This document shows positions 22,672 to 33,645 of a DNA stretch of 64,000 nt, one piece after another. The notes below the pieces were generated by a model. It was given only the letters and a program-made list of their open reading frames with translations. It did no database searches and was not told the origin of the DNA. The DNA lies in contig NC_135038.1 in assembly GCF_051020975.1 (NCBI RefSeq), positions 2,416,001 to 2,480,000 of the forward strand, given 5' to 3'. Source of the stretch: Osmia lignaria lignaria. Its lineage: Eukaryota; Arthropoda; Insecta; Hymenoptera; Megachilidae. Position numbers and translations under genes: made by a program. How positions within the stretch are numbered: position 1 is the first letter of the stretch; every line of letters starts with the position of its first letter.

Positions 22672-23714
22672 ATTTCTTCCCCCACGTTGCTCGACCCCCT
22701 CTGCATTTCATACCATTCTCTCCCTTGTCCGTCCTTCAGACACTCGCTACCCTCCTCCCACCTCCACCATTTCCCTTCTATTCTGATTCTTCCATGATCC
22801 ACCCATACATTCTTTCCTTTTTCTCTTTCTTCCTTTGCTATCCTTCTTAGCTTCCATTGTATCCTCCTTTCTTTCCATGTCAAGTCCTCTTCTATTCTCT
22901 CCTCCCTGCCTTTCAGTACTTTCTTTTTCATCATCACGCTTCTTTTCTGCTCTACTGTCTTCAATTTTATTTGAACCATGTTTACCTCTTTTCCCCCCTC
23001 CCCAAATCCTGCTGCTTTCACCTCCTGCACCGCGTCCTGTACTCCAATTGCTTTCATTATCTCCTCTGTTTTCTCCCTCATCTCCTCCCTTCTTATTCTC
23101 ACCCCTTTAATTATTATGTTTTTTCTTTTTTCTTCTTTTTCCTCTCTTTCCAACTCTTCCACCTTTTTTCTGAGCCCTTCCACTTTCTCTTCTAGCTCCC
23201 TCCTCTGTACCATCCATCTATCCTCTCTCTTTTTGATTTCTTCCTTTAGATTACCTATTTCCTTTTCTATTTCCTTTTTCACTCCCGCTATCCCTTCCCT
23301 CATTTCTCTTCCCTGGTTCCTTGCGCTTTCTTCTATTTTCTTGCTCAGTCCTTCTCCCAACTCTTTGATCATCCTCTTTATCTGTCCAATTCCACTTTCT
23401 TCTTCCACCCGTTCTTTCTTCTTCTCCGGCGATCTTCCTACCAAACTGCTCGCTCTGAATATCCATCCTTCTACTTGCGGGTCACACTCTCCTCCTTCTT
23501 CTCTCCCTTCCTCCTCCTCCGCTTCTGTTTCTCTCTTCCTTTTCCAAATTTCTTCAATGCTCGTCATGTTTCCCATGCTTATGCTCCTTTCTTTTTTCAG
23601 TGCCGCCACATTGGTCGGTCTTCCTCTTTTCCCGCCTTTATCAGCTTTTCCTGGGTCATCCTTCCCTTCCTCGATTTTTTTCTTTTCTTTTGATTCCTCT
23701 GTTCTGCCCGCCAT
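22668..23714 (-). CDS. LINE ORF1, coiled-coil RNA-binding protein
   Basis: 348 aa. The N-terminus is basic and contains a GKRGRPTNVAALKKERS stretch (AT-hook-like GRP). Residues ~120-210 form a Glu/Lys-rich coiled coil, followed by an RRM-like region starting KNIIIKGVRI and a C-terminal domain with EEDLTWKERRIQWKLRRIA and GRIRIEGKWWRWEE. This is the layout of L1-type ORF1 proteins (trimeric coiled coil, RRM, CTD), which coat element RNA. The stop overlaps the ORF2 ATG. Fully open. Confidence 0.75.
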   Translation of the reverse strand: MAGRTEESKEKKKIEEGKDDPGKADKGGKRGRPTNVAALKKERSISMGNMTSIEEIWKRKRETEAEEEEGREEGGECDPQVEGWIFRASSLVGRSPEKKKERVEEESGIGQIKRMIKELGEGLSKKIEESARNQGREMREGIAGVKKEIEKEIGNLKEEIKKREDRWMVQRRELEEKVEGLRKKVEELEREEKEEKRKNIIIKGVRIRREEMREKTEEIMKAIGVQDAVQEVKAAGFGEGGKEVNMVQIKLKTVEQKRSVMMKKKVLKGREERIEEDLTWKERRIQWKLRRIAKEEREKGKNVWVDHGRIRIEGKWWRWEEGSECLKDGQGREWYEMQRGSSNVGEEM

Positions 23715-24269
23715 AATCCCCCCTTCCTCTTTCGTCTATCTCTTCCTTACCGACCGGGGCTACTTCTGTGTTACCTGTTTCCCACCTGCCCCCCAGGTGT
23801 CTCCCTCCGTTCCCTCTTCCCTCCCTTCGCGCTCTTTCCCGGCCTTCTCTCCTCCTAACCTCACTTCCACTGATTCTTCTTATCACCGCTTTTCTTCTTA
23901 CTTCCTTTCTTTATTATTGTCCTGCTCTGCCACTCTTTTCCTCTCCTTTATACTCCCACTTTCTGTTGACCCTAAACCTTATCTTCCTCACGATTACTGA
24001 CTTTTTCACTCTCTACTCACTCCAGCTATCACGACACACGTTCTCCCCAACTAGTTTATTTTTCAACGATATCATTTGCAATATAACAAAAATAAAAAGT
24101 AAAAAATTTTATAAATATCTAGATCTTTTTAAAAATAAATCGAATCAGCGAATTTCCACGAAAAGTGATATCGTTAAAGAGGGTTTGACATTACTAACCT
24201 TGGTCAAAGTTGATTTGCGAAGAGGTTGTCATACGTTCGAAGGTCGTGTGTCTATTATTTTCTAAGTAT

Positions 24270-24484
24270 ATTTTATGTTTAACTATCGTTCATTTATATC
24301 AGTATTAACCAAATAATAAATAATTTCACTAAGATTAAGTAAACGAGTTGTGCTTTTCCACGTAGCAAATAAGAATAAGTAATTAAATATGTGACACAAT
24401 AGTGAGTGAATTCATCTACGAATAATACAAAATAATTTTTATTATTAATAGTAATCGGAGTAATGAACAATAAACAATGGTCTT
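24270..24484. other. AT-rich stretch, no gene
   Basis: Between the LINE target duplication and the LTR start at 24485. Nothing recognisable. Confidence 0.5.
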
Positions 24485-24838
24485 TGATGAATATTTAAAT
24501 GAATAACTAACGTCTTAACTTAGGAAATAAAATGAACTTTAATATATATATATATGAAGTGATAATAGAAACAGACAAACGCTTAAATTAAGAATATATG
24601 AAACTGCCACGGCGGCTGAAAATGGCTTCTACACGCTCTCGTGGTTCAAACGTATTTAACAAAAAACGGTTGTTTTCTCGCACACCAGCTTTTCGATTGT
24701 TTTTAACGCATGCACGCCAATTCCCTCTCGGTCTCCCTTTCTCTCACACACCGGAAGCATGCAAAACCCATCCAACACCTCCGCCGTTTTTGCATGCCCC
24801 AAATAAGGCTTCGCAAACTTTAATTATATAGGTGTGAC
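24485..24838 (-). repeat. 3' LTR of the copia element (inner border approximate)
   Basis: Shares its first ~60 bases with 31707-31772 (two substitutions seen). The inner border is set near the purine-rich tract that follows pol (complement of about 24838-24858) and is approximate. Confidence 0.5.
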
Positions 24839-27800
24839 CTCTACGTCCACCCACTAGGGCGGTGCACAGTCTCGCGAATCTTTCTCTAGGCAGAGCCTTA
24901 GTCAATATGTTCGCTTTCTGGCTCTCAGAAGGTGTGTATTTTATTTCTATTTCTTTACTTTCACACTTCTCTCTCAGAAAATGAAACCGGATGTCAATAT
25001 GCTTGGTCCTTTTGTGATATTGTGGGTTCTTCGCCAATTTGATGGCGCTTTGATTGTCTACAAATAAAGTAGTAGGTGACTCGCATTGACATTCGATTTC
25101 TCTTGCCAACTTTCTCGTTCGCAGCAGCAGCTGCCGTCACATACTCGGATTCGGTTGTGCTCAGTGTCACTAGTCTCTGTCGCTGAGAGCACCAAGTGAC
25201 CGGTCCACCAGACATGGTGAACACATAACCCGTGGCTGACCTTCTGCTGTCCATGTCGCCAGCAAAATCGGCATCGGAGTAGCCAGCCAGCACACAGTCG
25301 CTGTTATCCTGTCTATATAATATCCCTGCATTTAATGTTCCTTTTAAGTAGGACAATACGCGTTTCACAGCATGCCAATGATTTGCATCGTAATTGTACG
25401 TGTATTTGTTCAGAACGCCCACCTAGTAGGCTAGATCTGGTCTTGACACAACAGAAAGAAACATCAAGGAGCCTATTGTCTCGCGATAGGGTGCGCGATA
25501 CTCACTCTTGCATGCGGGATCAGCTGCTTGCAGCTTTACATTAGGAACCGCCGGAACACTCACAGGGTTTGCCTGACTCATACCATACTTCGACAGTATT
25601 TGTTCTGCGTACGCACTCTGACTCACAAACATACATTTCTCATTCCGGTTTCTACTGATCTGTAGCCCTACAAAGTAACTGGCATCTCCTACAGTAATGG
25701 TATACTCATTCCCTAGCGCGGTCAATATTTTATTTATAACACTCAACGACTTACAGGCCAACAGGCCATCGTCTACAAACAAGGCCAGGTATATCACACA
25801 CCTTTCGAAGTCATCCAGAAATATACACTTGTCAGCTTCACACTCTTTTAGGTTAAATTTACGCAGGAATCGTTTGAATTTCACATTCCAGCACCGAGGT
25901 GCTTGTTTTAACCCATACAACGACTTTCGCAGCTCACACACTTCACTGTTAGTGCCTTTCACTTGGTCCTTCACGCCCTCGGGGACCTCCATGTAGATCT
26001 TCTCCTCCAACTCTCCGTAGAGGAAAGCTGCACACACATCAAAAGAGACCATTTTCAAGTCTTGATGTGTGACGTATGCCAATAGCACACGCAGGGAGTC
26101 ATATCTAACCACTGGGGAGAACGTCTCTGTGTAATCAATGCCCTCCTTCTGCAGAAAGCCTCTGGCACACAGGCGAGCCTTGAACCGTGGAGCCTCATCA
26201 CCGTTGGGGTCCTTTATCACCTTGAAGACCCACTTAGAGTCTATTGTCCTCATTTCAGTTCCTAAAGGTACCATGGTCCAGGTATCATTTCTCTGGTGGG
26301 CTTCCAGCTCCGTGTCAATTGCCTTCCGCCACTCCTTGGCGTCAGGTCCACTGACTGCTTCTGCAAAACTGTCAGGTATAGGATGTGCAGCAAAATTTAC
26401 AACATACCTGGCAGGCGTTTTTATGGATGCCCTGTCTCTCAGCACTGGTGGCGGTGTCCAGAACTCCTCAGAGGATGCTTCCGCCTGAACATCATCTACC
26501 TGAGCTTGATCGACCTCGTCTGCTTCTTCTCCTCCAGCAGTAGCCTCTTCAACAGCATCCTCCGTGATCTGCTCCCTGGCAGGCTGGTGATTTGTGGAAT
26601 ACAGCAGCTCATCGTTGTCGACCACTTCTGTTGCTAGGGCCACCCCTTTCTTCTGCTCGTTGAACCTCACATGTCTGGCAACTGAGACCCTCTGTGTCTT
26701 TGGACATTACAGTCTATAGTTTTTGGATTCTTCTTCGTAGCCAACCACTATCATTTTTGCTGATTTGGCGTCAAATTTCTTGACAGACACCTTGGGCATC
26801 AGTTTGTATGCATCAGACCCGAACACTCTGAGATGCTCCAGTTCAGGTTTCTTCGACGTCCACAATTCGTATGACGTTTTGCTCTTGTCCTTGGTTGGAC
26901 TTCATTACCCTGTTGAGCAGATACACCGCAGTGTTCACTGCTTCCGCCCACAGTGTGCTTGGCAGACTCGTTGACTTTAGTAGGGTTCTCGCACACTTCA
27001 CTATCGTGCGATTCTCTCTCTCTGCCTTGCCATTCTGTTCGGGTGTCTGAGGCGCAGTGCACTCGTGGACAATACCGAGAGACTGCAGGTGAGATGTCAT
27101 CTGCTCATTGACATATTCCCTGCCGTTGTCACTCCTCAAGATTTTTATTTGTCCCTGGAACCTGTTTATCAGCTGTCGCTGAAAACCCGCAAAGCGATCA
27201 AACACATCACTTGTGTTTAATAAAGTACACAAACCGGTAGCCTGATGCGTCGTCTATGAACGACACGTAGAACCATGCTCCTCCCAGCGACACTTCTGAC
27301 ATCGGTCCACACACGTCACTGTGAATCATTTCTCCTGGTACCGTGCGCCTCACCGCAGCCTTCTTGAATGGCATCTTGTGTGATTTGCCGAGGTGACACC
27401 CCTCGCAGAAAAACTCATCCGCTCCTTTTACCTCGACTCCCTCGACCATGTTCCTCGACAGTAGCTCCTTTAGTGAGTGCGAGTTTATGTGTCCTAACCT
27501 CTCGTGCCAGATTCTAAGGTCAGCTGTTGCAGCGTTCGCTCCCCTTCGTTCGGCACCTTTCAGCCTGATGAACATACGATAGATCAGATTTGACTGTTTT
27601 ACCCCGATGGCAACGATCTCTTTTCTACGTAGGAAATTCACCGCGTCGTCCTTGAACCGCATTTCCAGTCCACGTGACGTACCAAGTCCGACGGAATATA
27701 AATTCTTTCCCATGTCGGCCACATACAACACATTTTCGATGTGCGCTTCGTTCCACCTGCCATTGATAAGCCTCTCAACCAGCACGGTGCCCTCGCCAGC

Positions 27801-28180
27801 AACAGCGCACTCTCGATTGTCCCCAAGCACTATGGTGCTACCATCACTCCTCCGACGGTAATCCACGAACCATTCTCTTCTAAAGGTAATGTACGCTGAT
27901 GCCCCGCTGTCGGTAAACCAGATTTCGTCCTGGTCGGTATTCAGCAGTGCCTGCTTCTGCTCGGGCGACGATTCCCAAGAACCCTCCTTCGTGACGTCAC
28001 CTACCTCGTGACTGTTTGTTCCCCTGCTGCTTCACGCGACCAACGCGTAATTCTTCGCCATGTTCTGTCCCTGATGCGTCTGTTTGTTGTTTTTCCTTCT
28101 AGAACACTCGCGCGCGTAATGACCCGGTTCGGAACACACATTACACCGTACATTGTTTTTAGGTTTGCGAGAATTATTGT
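24744..28180 (-). pseudogene. Copia-type Gag knuckle, protease, integrase, RT and RNase H (several breaks)
   Basis: From 28180 down: CCHC knuckle CNVCSEPGHYAREC, a TGA at 28032-28034, protease (WFTDSGASAYIT), integrase zinc region (HERLGHINSHS, CEGCHLGKSHK), catalytic boxes HSDVCGPM, LRSDNGREYVNEQM, APQTPEQNGKAERENRT, then RT (ARLCARGFLQKEG, FDVCAAFLYGE, LYGLKQAPRCW, LALFVDDGLLA) and RNase H (SDADFAGDMDSRRSATGY, TKHIDIRFHFLREK, ANILTKALP). Frame changes near 27220 and 26840-26670 and near 25110, plus TAG at 25423-25425, make it non-functional. The last coding motif ends near 24850; the track of open sequence into the LTR is incidental. Confidence 0.85.
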
Positions 28181-28186
28181 TTTTTT

Positions 28187-29157
28187 GAAGTGAAAACTTC
28201 TTTAGACGCGTTGAGCGATTTTCGGTAGGGGAAAATCTTATGGGTTCACGTCACCGACATGCTCGAAATGACGATCTACTGCTCTGGTACCAGACTGGCG
28301 CATGCGCTATAAGGGTAACGTGTTGTGCAACATTAGTGCTGTGTATATCTATACAAGTAAAGTTAAATTGACTACGTGGAAAGTATCAATATTTGTGTTT
28401 AAAAATTTGATATTACTTATTTTTTAGTTTTTTAATATTTAACCGGTAATTATTTAGATTACGGACAGTAACTCCGATTTCGATGATTTTTAAAAATGTT
28501 GTAGAAATCAACATTTTGAGCAACTTTTTCCTATACATGTAACCGCCGCTCAGACTTAGTTTTCGAGATATTTTCGAGAAACTGTCGAAACTAATACATT
28601 GAATTCTGCCTGTTCGTGTGCGTCCGTGTGCTTCTTACGCGTCAGTGTGCGATCGCCGCTTTTCTATTGTTTTTGCAGGCAGCAGCACGGTGACCGACAC
28701 CAATATATACAGTGTGTCCCACGTAACTGGAAACATTCAATTATTTCCTAAACTATTAAAGATACATGAAATTGCTTTGGTGGTCATTGCATGGTAAGAG
28801 GAGGCAACATTTTGACGTAGACGATTTTTTTTTTGCATTGTTATTTTCAAAAAAACAAATTTGGAGGTTTTTCACGGGAAAAATTCACTTCAGTGAGAAA
28901 TATCAGCAGGGGTCCTGTTCGCGCGTGGGCTTAAAAACTAAATTTAACTAATTTTAATGATTTTAAATCGCACTATACGAACTCATTAATTATGTAGATT
29001 ACCATACATTTCGTCAGTATGATTGACACGCATGTTCGCTTAAGTGAGACATACAGAAGAAAAGGTTCAAATGGGACTTTCCTTCTTGTTACACATATTT
29101 TCACGCACGATTGCATAGTTCTCACGTGACGATTGCATAGTTTTAAGTTTTCACTTC
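28187..29157. mobile_element. Unidentified 971-bp insert with short inverted ends in copia gag
   Basis: Begins GAAGTGAAAACTT and ends with its reverse complement AAGTTTTCACTTC. It separates a Gag segment (ending ...DCRQK at 29158) from the Gag knuckle at 28180. No transposase and no clear target duplication. At 28710 it contains CAGTGTGTCCCACGTAACTG preceded by TA, like one end of a mariner-type MITE, whose other end is not found. Possibly a composite. Confidence 0.5.
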
Positions 29158-29590
29158 TGTCGACAGTCCCCATGACTGTTTTCCATTTTTTTCTTTTTAT
29201 TTTCGTTTGAACCACCTGGTGCCGCCTTCCTCGAAGTCGCCGCCAGGGCCGTAGCTTCCTTTTCGTCTGTACTTAGAGCCTCCTCCTCTTCAATTAGGCG
29301 TGCCTGCAGAACCTCGATCCTCTGCCGCGCCGGTTCCATGTTGTTCCACGCTGTTCGAAAATGCCGGTATTTCGAGGGCAGGCTGGCGAGCACCTTTGAC
29401 ATGACCATGAGATCAGGGATGTTCTCTCCTAGGTCGATGAATTGTCTAGCCAGGTTCTGCACCTTTAAAATGTGTTGCACCACCGTATCGTTCGGATCCA
29501 TTCGATACTCGTGGAACCTCTGGCTCAACAGAAGCTTCTGCGACTCCGTCTTCTGTTCATGAATCGAAGAGGGCCTGTTCCACATCTCCT

Positions 29591-31350
29591 TTTTTTTTTT
29601 TTCTTTTTTAACGAGGGAGAAAAAATGCAGTTACGCAGACCGGGCTGGATGTTGGTTGCCCGGTACTGTGGGACACCCCGAAGGTGTACTCACTAAAAAA
29701 ACCTACCTCGATTTCCCTTTCTGGGCGCCGGTCGCTGCTATGACCTCCCTGGAGACGCTATTGGCATTACATCGGGGGCGGGGCAACCACACGGCGGACT
29801 CTACAAACCACGCCTCCTAAGGCGTGTACAAGGGGCGTCACCTACAAGTAAGGCATAAGAGACGTTTCTAAAGAATCGGTGGCATAAACTCCACCCGCTC
29901 CTGCCGTTATGGATGTCATTTCCTGTTTCCGATGATTCTAAGGTGATTCTTCGGATATGGGTAAGGATATGGATAAGGTGATCCGTCAAGGATTAAGATT
30001 ATGTCCCGTCAATATGTTAAAATTGTCATTATCAATAAGTAAATAAAACACAACACGCGTCCCGTTACTAAAACACAAGGCATAGACATTGTTCTACCCT
30101 TCCATAATGTCCGAACCGCAAACTCGGATTATCGGTGTAATAGTGGAATAAACAAACACATTAATAAATAACACTCAGGTAGGTAAGTAAATAAATAACT
30201 CCTAAACAAAACTAAAACAGCAATTAACACTACTGTTGACACATATAGCACACGTATCAGTCTAGGTTACCACGCCCGTAATGCCCATACCCACCCATAA
30301 ACAGGTGGGGGAGGGGGCGTGAGTTGAGGCGTTGCGCAGGTTGAGGAGGGGTTATCTCTTACTCTTCCGTACATATTCTTCTCTCCTTCTCTCGAATAAC
30401 TCCTTATCCTTTAGATTATCATTGATAAAATCCAGCACATAACCTCTAGTTTCTTCTTTTTTCAGGAGTTTTGTGAAGTTTTCAGCGTTAAACTCCACCC
30501 CCAAGGTGTGGCAAAGGCGGCTCCTCTCCTCGCTCCACCTTCCACAAGCAAAGAGGAAATGCGCTGGGTCGTCAATAACTCCAGGACAAAACCAACACTC
30601 AACATTCGGCCCCCACTCAATCCAGTCTTCAATGTTAGGAATTAATTGGAAGGTCCACCTCCCATTCAACGAGACCTCCCACCTCCTCTGCCATATTGCC
30701 ATGGTGGCTTCCCGTACTCTTTTTTTTAAGTTAATGAGTGTATCCTCGTCCGTGTTGGTAACCTCTTTTTTCTTACAGAATATATCCTCCCTTTCACGAA
30801 TAAGGAGGTCCAATGGGACTTGGCCAGTGAGGACGCAGAGTGCATCCGACGAGGTGGTCCTATAAGCGTAGGCCATTCTCAGGAGGGCGGTACGTTGAGT
30901 TGTTGTTAGTACGCCCACATTCATTTTAAATTCCAGACCCGACGCCCATATTGGGGCGGCATACATAACAACCGATTCGACTACTTTATAAAACAGTTTA
31001 CGGGCCATGTACCCCCACCCCCCTCCTATGTTGGGCGTGAAAGCCGCAAGGGCCCTGGCATATCCTAGTGCTTTGGTGCACACCTTGGAAATGTGTGTCT
31101 TAAATGTCCTGTTCTTTTCAAAATGAACTCCAAGGTATCTGGCTGTGTTTTCAGAGATAATTTCAGCGTTTCCACAATTGATCTTGAGTCCACAAGTCAC
31201 TTTTCTTCCTGTGAGCAGGATTGCCTCGGTTTTATGGTGGGTCAGACCAAGGCCCTCGGCCTCATACCATTTACCAAGGTCTTCAATTGTCCGTTCGGCT
31301 AACCTACGCATGATGTCTAGATCTTTTCCAACAATAACTATGCCGATGGC
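29591..31350 (-). mobile_element. 5'-truncated R1/I-type LINE in copia gag
   Basis: Flanked by CCACATCTCCT at 29580-29590 and 31351-31361 (11-bp target duplication). A poly(A) tail (plus-strand T-run from 29591) marks the 3' end. Contains the RT C-terminal part (31350-30352) and ~750 bases of 3' UTR with no other frame. Confidence 0.85.
30352..31350 (-). pseudogene. C-terminal part of LINE reverse transcriptase
   Basis: About 332 codons, uninterrupted. Begins just after the RT active site (TIEDLGKWYEAEGLGLTHHK, ARYLGVHFEKNRTFKTH), continues through the thumb-like region (AALAFTPNIGG-type stretch, VVMYAAPIWASG) and ends with a C-terminal knuckle CWFCPGVIDDPAHFLFAC. Endonuclease and the catalytic RT part are missing because of 5' truncation. 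By chance it is fused in frame to the copia Gag start, giving one 430-codon frame from 31644. It cannot act as a polymerase alone. Confidence 0.8.
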
Positions 31351-31694
31351 CCACATCTCCTGGACCGTTACATAGACCAACAGATTGTTCATCTGTTCCG
31401 GTTCCATAGCGGCAGACATCAAGTACATGGCCTTGGCGTTTTCCTTGACCCATCCTTTGCCCGCTGCGTCGTCCAGGTTTGCCGGCCTTCCTATCTCGCC
31501 GTTCAAAGCAGCGGTCATTTGGAATTTCCAACATTGGAAATTCTTCTCGTCAAATTTCACCAAATTTCGTGCAGAAATTTCACTCGCCATTTCGGTACTC
31601 GATTGTTCGGATGTCCCCAAAAAACACACCGCACAGTATATCACACAGAAAACCGTTTTTCGTAATTGCGCAGTATGCCCATCGACCGGTGTCT

Positions 31695-31706
31695 GGGCCC
31701 ATAACC
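31695..31706 (-). promoter_or_regulatory. Primer binding site of the copia element
   Basis: GGTTATGGGCCC on the minus strand directly after the LTR end, identical to the site at 16600-16611. Confidence 0.75.
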
Positions 31707-31772
31707 TGATGAATATTTAAATGAATAACTAACGTCTTAACTTAGGAAGTGAAATGAACTTTAATATATATA

Positions 31773-33645
31773 CAGGGTGTCCCAGAACTGGGGTAGGAGC
31801 CGAAGAGGGATGATTGGTGAAGTCATTCTAAACAACTTTTTCCTTTGCCAAAATGTTGGTGAAGGCTTCGTTTTCAAGTTATTAACGAAAAACACTGGCC
31901 AATCAGAGCGCGCCGTTAGTGCGGGCCGAATTACGAGAGTATAGGGTATCCTCCGCGCGGTCGTGATCAAGTGCATCGGCACTAGTGCTTCAACAATAGG
32001 ACACATGCCCGACAGCCACAGCGCCCGACAGCCACAGCGCCCGTCAACGAACACCACCAGTCCAAGATCCAAAACACAATTCACTCTTTTACAAAATTCG
32101 GAAAACTCAGAAAAACTCTGGGAAAGCACCCGCACAAATTGACTGATCACGGTTCAATACGCGGGCCCGGTCCCGGGCCATACCCCGCCATCACCACCGA
32201 CACGCCGCTCGCGCCTGCGCAGGGCCGCGTGATATCGTCCAACCGCACACCCTTGCGCAGCGCCAAATTTAAAACTAACCGCTCGAGCAAGCATGCAATC
32301 GCGCGACGCGAACACTTACCCATTCGTCCGTAAATGACCAAGTTGCAATGAAAACGGTTTGCTGTCACTAGGTCATTGTGCCGGTCCTGAATATTTGAGG
32401 AGGGAAAACATTGCAAAGAACAGCTGATCTCCAGACGAGATCATTAAACTCACTCAACCGCACGGTCACTATCACTTTTCACAGAATTTCACTGCATGGT
32501 CCGAAAGGATCCAATTCTTTCAAGTAAATAAATATTTGCATTCACTGTCACGTTGCTATTACACTGGGCACAAATGAAAAACATGTAATATTCTGCACTA
32601 CGACGTAACGTTTTCACAACGTTACTTTCCATCTTCAGATGAGACTGTAAGTTGAGCGTCTGCGAAGTTTTTTCTCGCTCTTTATCTTTTTCTACGTTAG
32701 GCTATATTTAAAGGATCGACGCGAGCCTCTCTCACTTACTCTCGGTTACTTCCGATTGTAGAAAAAGACAAAGAGCGAAACAGACTTCGCAGACGCTGAA
32801 GCTAGTAGTCCCATTTGAAGTTGGAAAAGAAGATCAGTAACGTCGTGAAAACGTTACGAAATAGTGCGGAATATTACGTTTTTATTTGTGCGCAGTGCAA
32901 TAGCAACATGACAGTGAATAAAAATATTTATTTAGTTGAAAGAATCGGTCCCTTTCACACTACGTAATGAAATTCTGTGAAAAGTGATAGTGACCGTGTG
33001 GTTGAGTGAGTTCAATGATCCCGTCTGGAGATCAGCTGTTCTTCCTAACAAGTTCCCTCCTCGAATGTTCAGGATCGACACAATGACCCAGTGAAAAATC
33101 ATTTTCGTTGCAGCTGGATTATTTACAGATGAATTGGTAAGTTTCATTTACATTCAATCCTTTTTTTATTATTTGCAAATTTATTTTGATTTCCAAAACG
33201 TGTATTCTTTTATCTCATTTTTTTTCAAAAATGACTACCAAGTATTTTTTTAAACTCCTATCATACATCAAATAAAAGTGTTGGATCAATTCGATTTATT
33301 CATTCTACATGAATAACGATTCATTACTTCATTCATTGTTCATGAGCAACCAATAATTCGATACTATTATTCTTTTCTTTTTTTTATTCATTATTCCATA
33401 CAACTTTTGCCCTATTATACCGACGTGGTGCTGATACACTTGATCATGATCACGGCTTGAACGCAGAGCATACCCAACACTCTCGTGGTTCGGCCGCGCT
33501 AAAGGCGCGCTCTAATTGGCCAATGTTTTTCGTTAATAACTCGAAAACGAAGCTTTAACTAACATTTTGGCAAAGGAAAAAGTTGTTTAGAATGACCTCA
33601 GCAATCATCCTTCCACGGGTCCTACCCCAGTTCTGGGACATCCTG
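31773..33645. mobile_element. 1.87-kb foldback (palindromic) DNA element
   Basis: Ends CAGGGTGTCCCAGAACTGGG and its inverse, flanked by TA (31771-31772, 33646-33647; TATA also fits). Outer arms pair over about 220 bases (31773-31995 with 33410-33645) and inner arms pair again (about 32340-32720 with 32745-33110); the stretches between are not obviously paired. The arms are diverged. No protein is supported: the longest frames conflict with the palindrome. It cuts the 5' LTR of the copia element. Superfamily unclear; mariner-like by flank and end. Confidence 0.75.

Larger units (their letters stand above)
17138..24252 (-). mobile_element. 7.1-kb LINE with strongly purine-rich coding strand and three reading frames
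   Basis: Flanked by the 17-bp direct repeat TATTATTTTCTAAGTAT at 17121-17137 and 24253-24269. The 3' end (left) has a (CATA)n tail, a usual LINE terminus. On the minus strand the order is a 5' region (24252-23715), ORF1, ORF2, an ORF1-like third frame (18775-17822) and about 680 bases of AT-rich 3' UTR. The minus strand is dominated by A and G, giving Glu/Lys/Arg-rich proteins. The outermost 200 bases at the right (24050-24252) are AT-rich and unlike the rest, so their membership rests on the 17-bp repeat alone. Clade not identified. Confidence 0.75.
29158..31590 (-). pseudogene. Copia gag, split by a LINE insertion
   Basis: The N-terminal part (31590-31351) starts MASEISARNLVKFDEKNFQ, typical of copia Gag, and reaches VTVQEMW. 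The rest resumes at 29585 (MWNRPSSIHEQKTESQKLL, FHEYRMDPNDTVVQHILK, LASLPSKYRHFRTAW) and ends at 29158 where a second insertion begins. The LINE between them brought an 11-bp duplication. I chose MASEIS (31590) over an upstream in-frame ATG at 31644 because it fits the family start. Confidence 0.75.
24485..31772 (-). mobile_element. Copia-type LTR retrotransposon with three later insertions
   Basis: The LTR start TGATGAATATTTAAATGAAT occurs at 24485 (3' LTR) and 31707 (5' LTR), the latter next to a copia primer site at 31695-31706. Between them on the minus strand: gag (31590 down, split), CCHC knuckle, protease, integrase, RT and RNase H. Insertions: a LINE fragment (29591-31350), an unidentified inverted-repeat insert (28187-29157), and a foldback element that cuts the 5' LTR after 66 bases. 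Beyond the foldback the sequence does not obviously match the 3' LTR, so the 5' LTR is probably truncated. Confidence 0.8.

Noticed and set aside
18310..23110. Many long plus-strand frames rich in Leu, Ser, Phe and Pro
   Set aside because: They are antisense shadows of the purine-rich LINE; pyrimidine-only DNA rarely encodes stops, so open frames arise without selection.
32147..32416. 89-codon minus-strand frame in the foldback element
   Set aside because: It lies largely in the unpaired side segment, has no motif, and no counterpart is kept on the other side.
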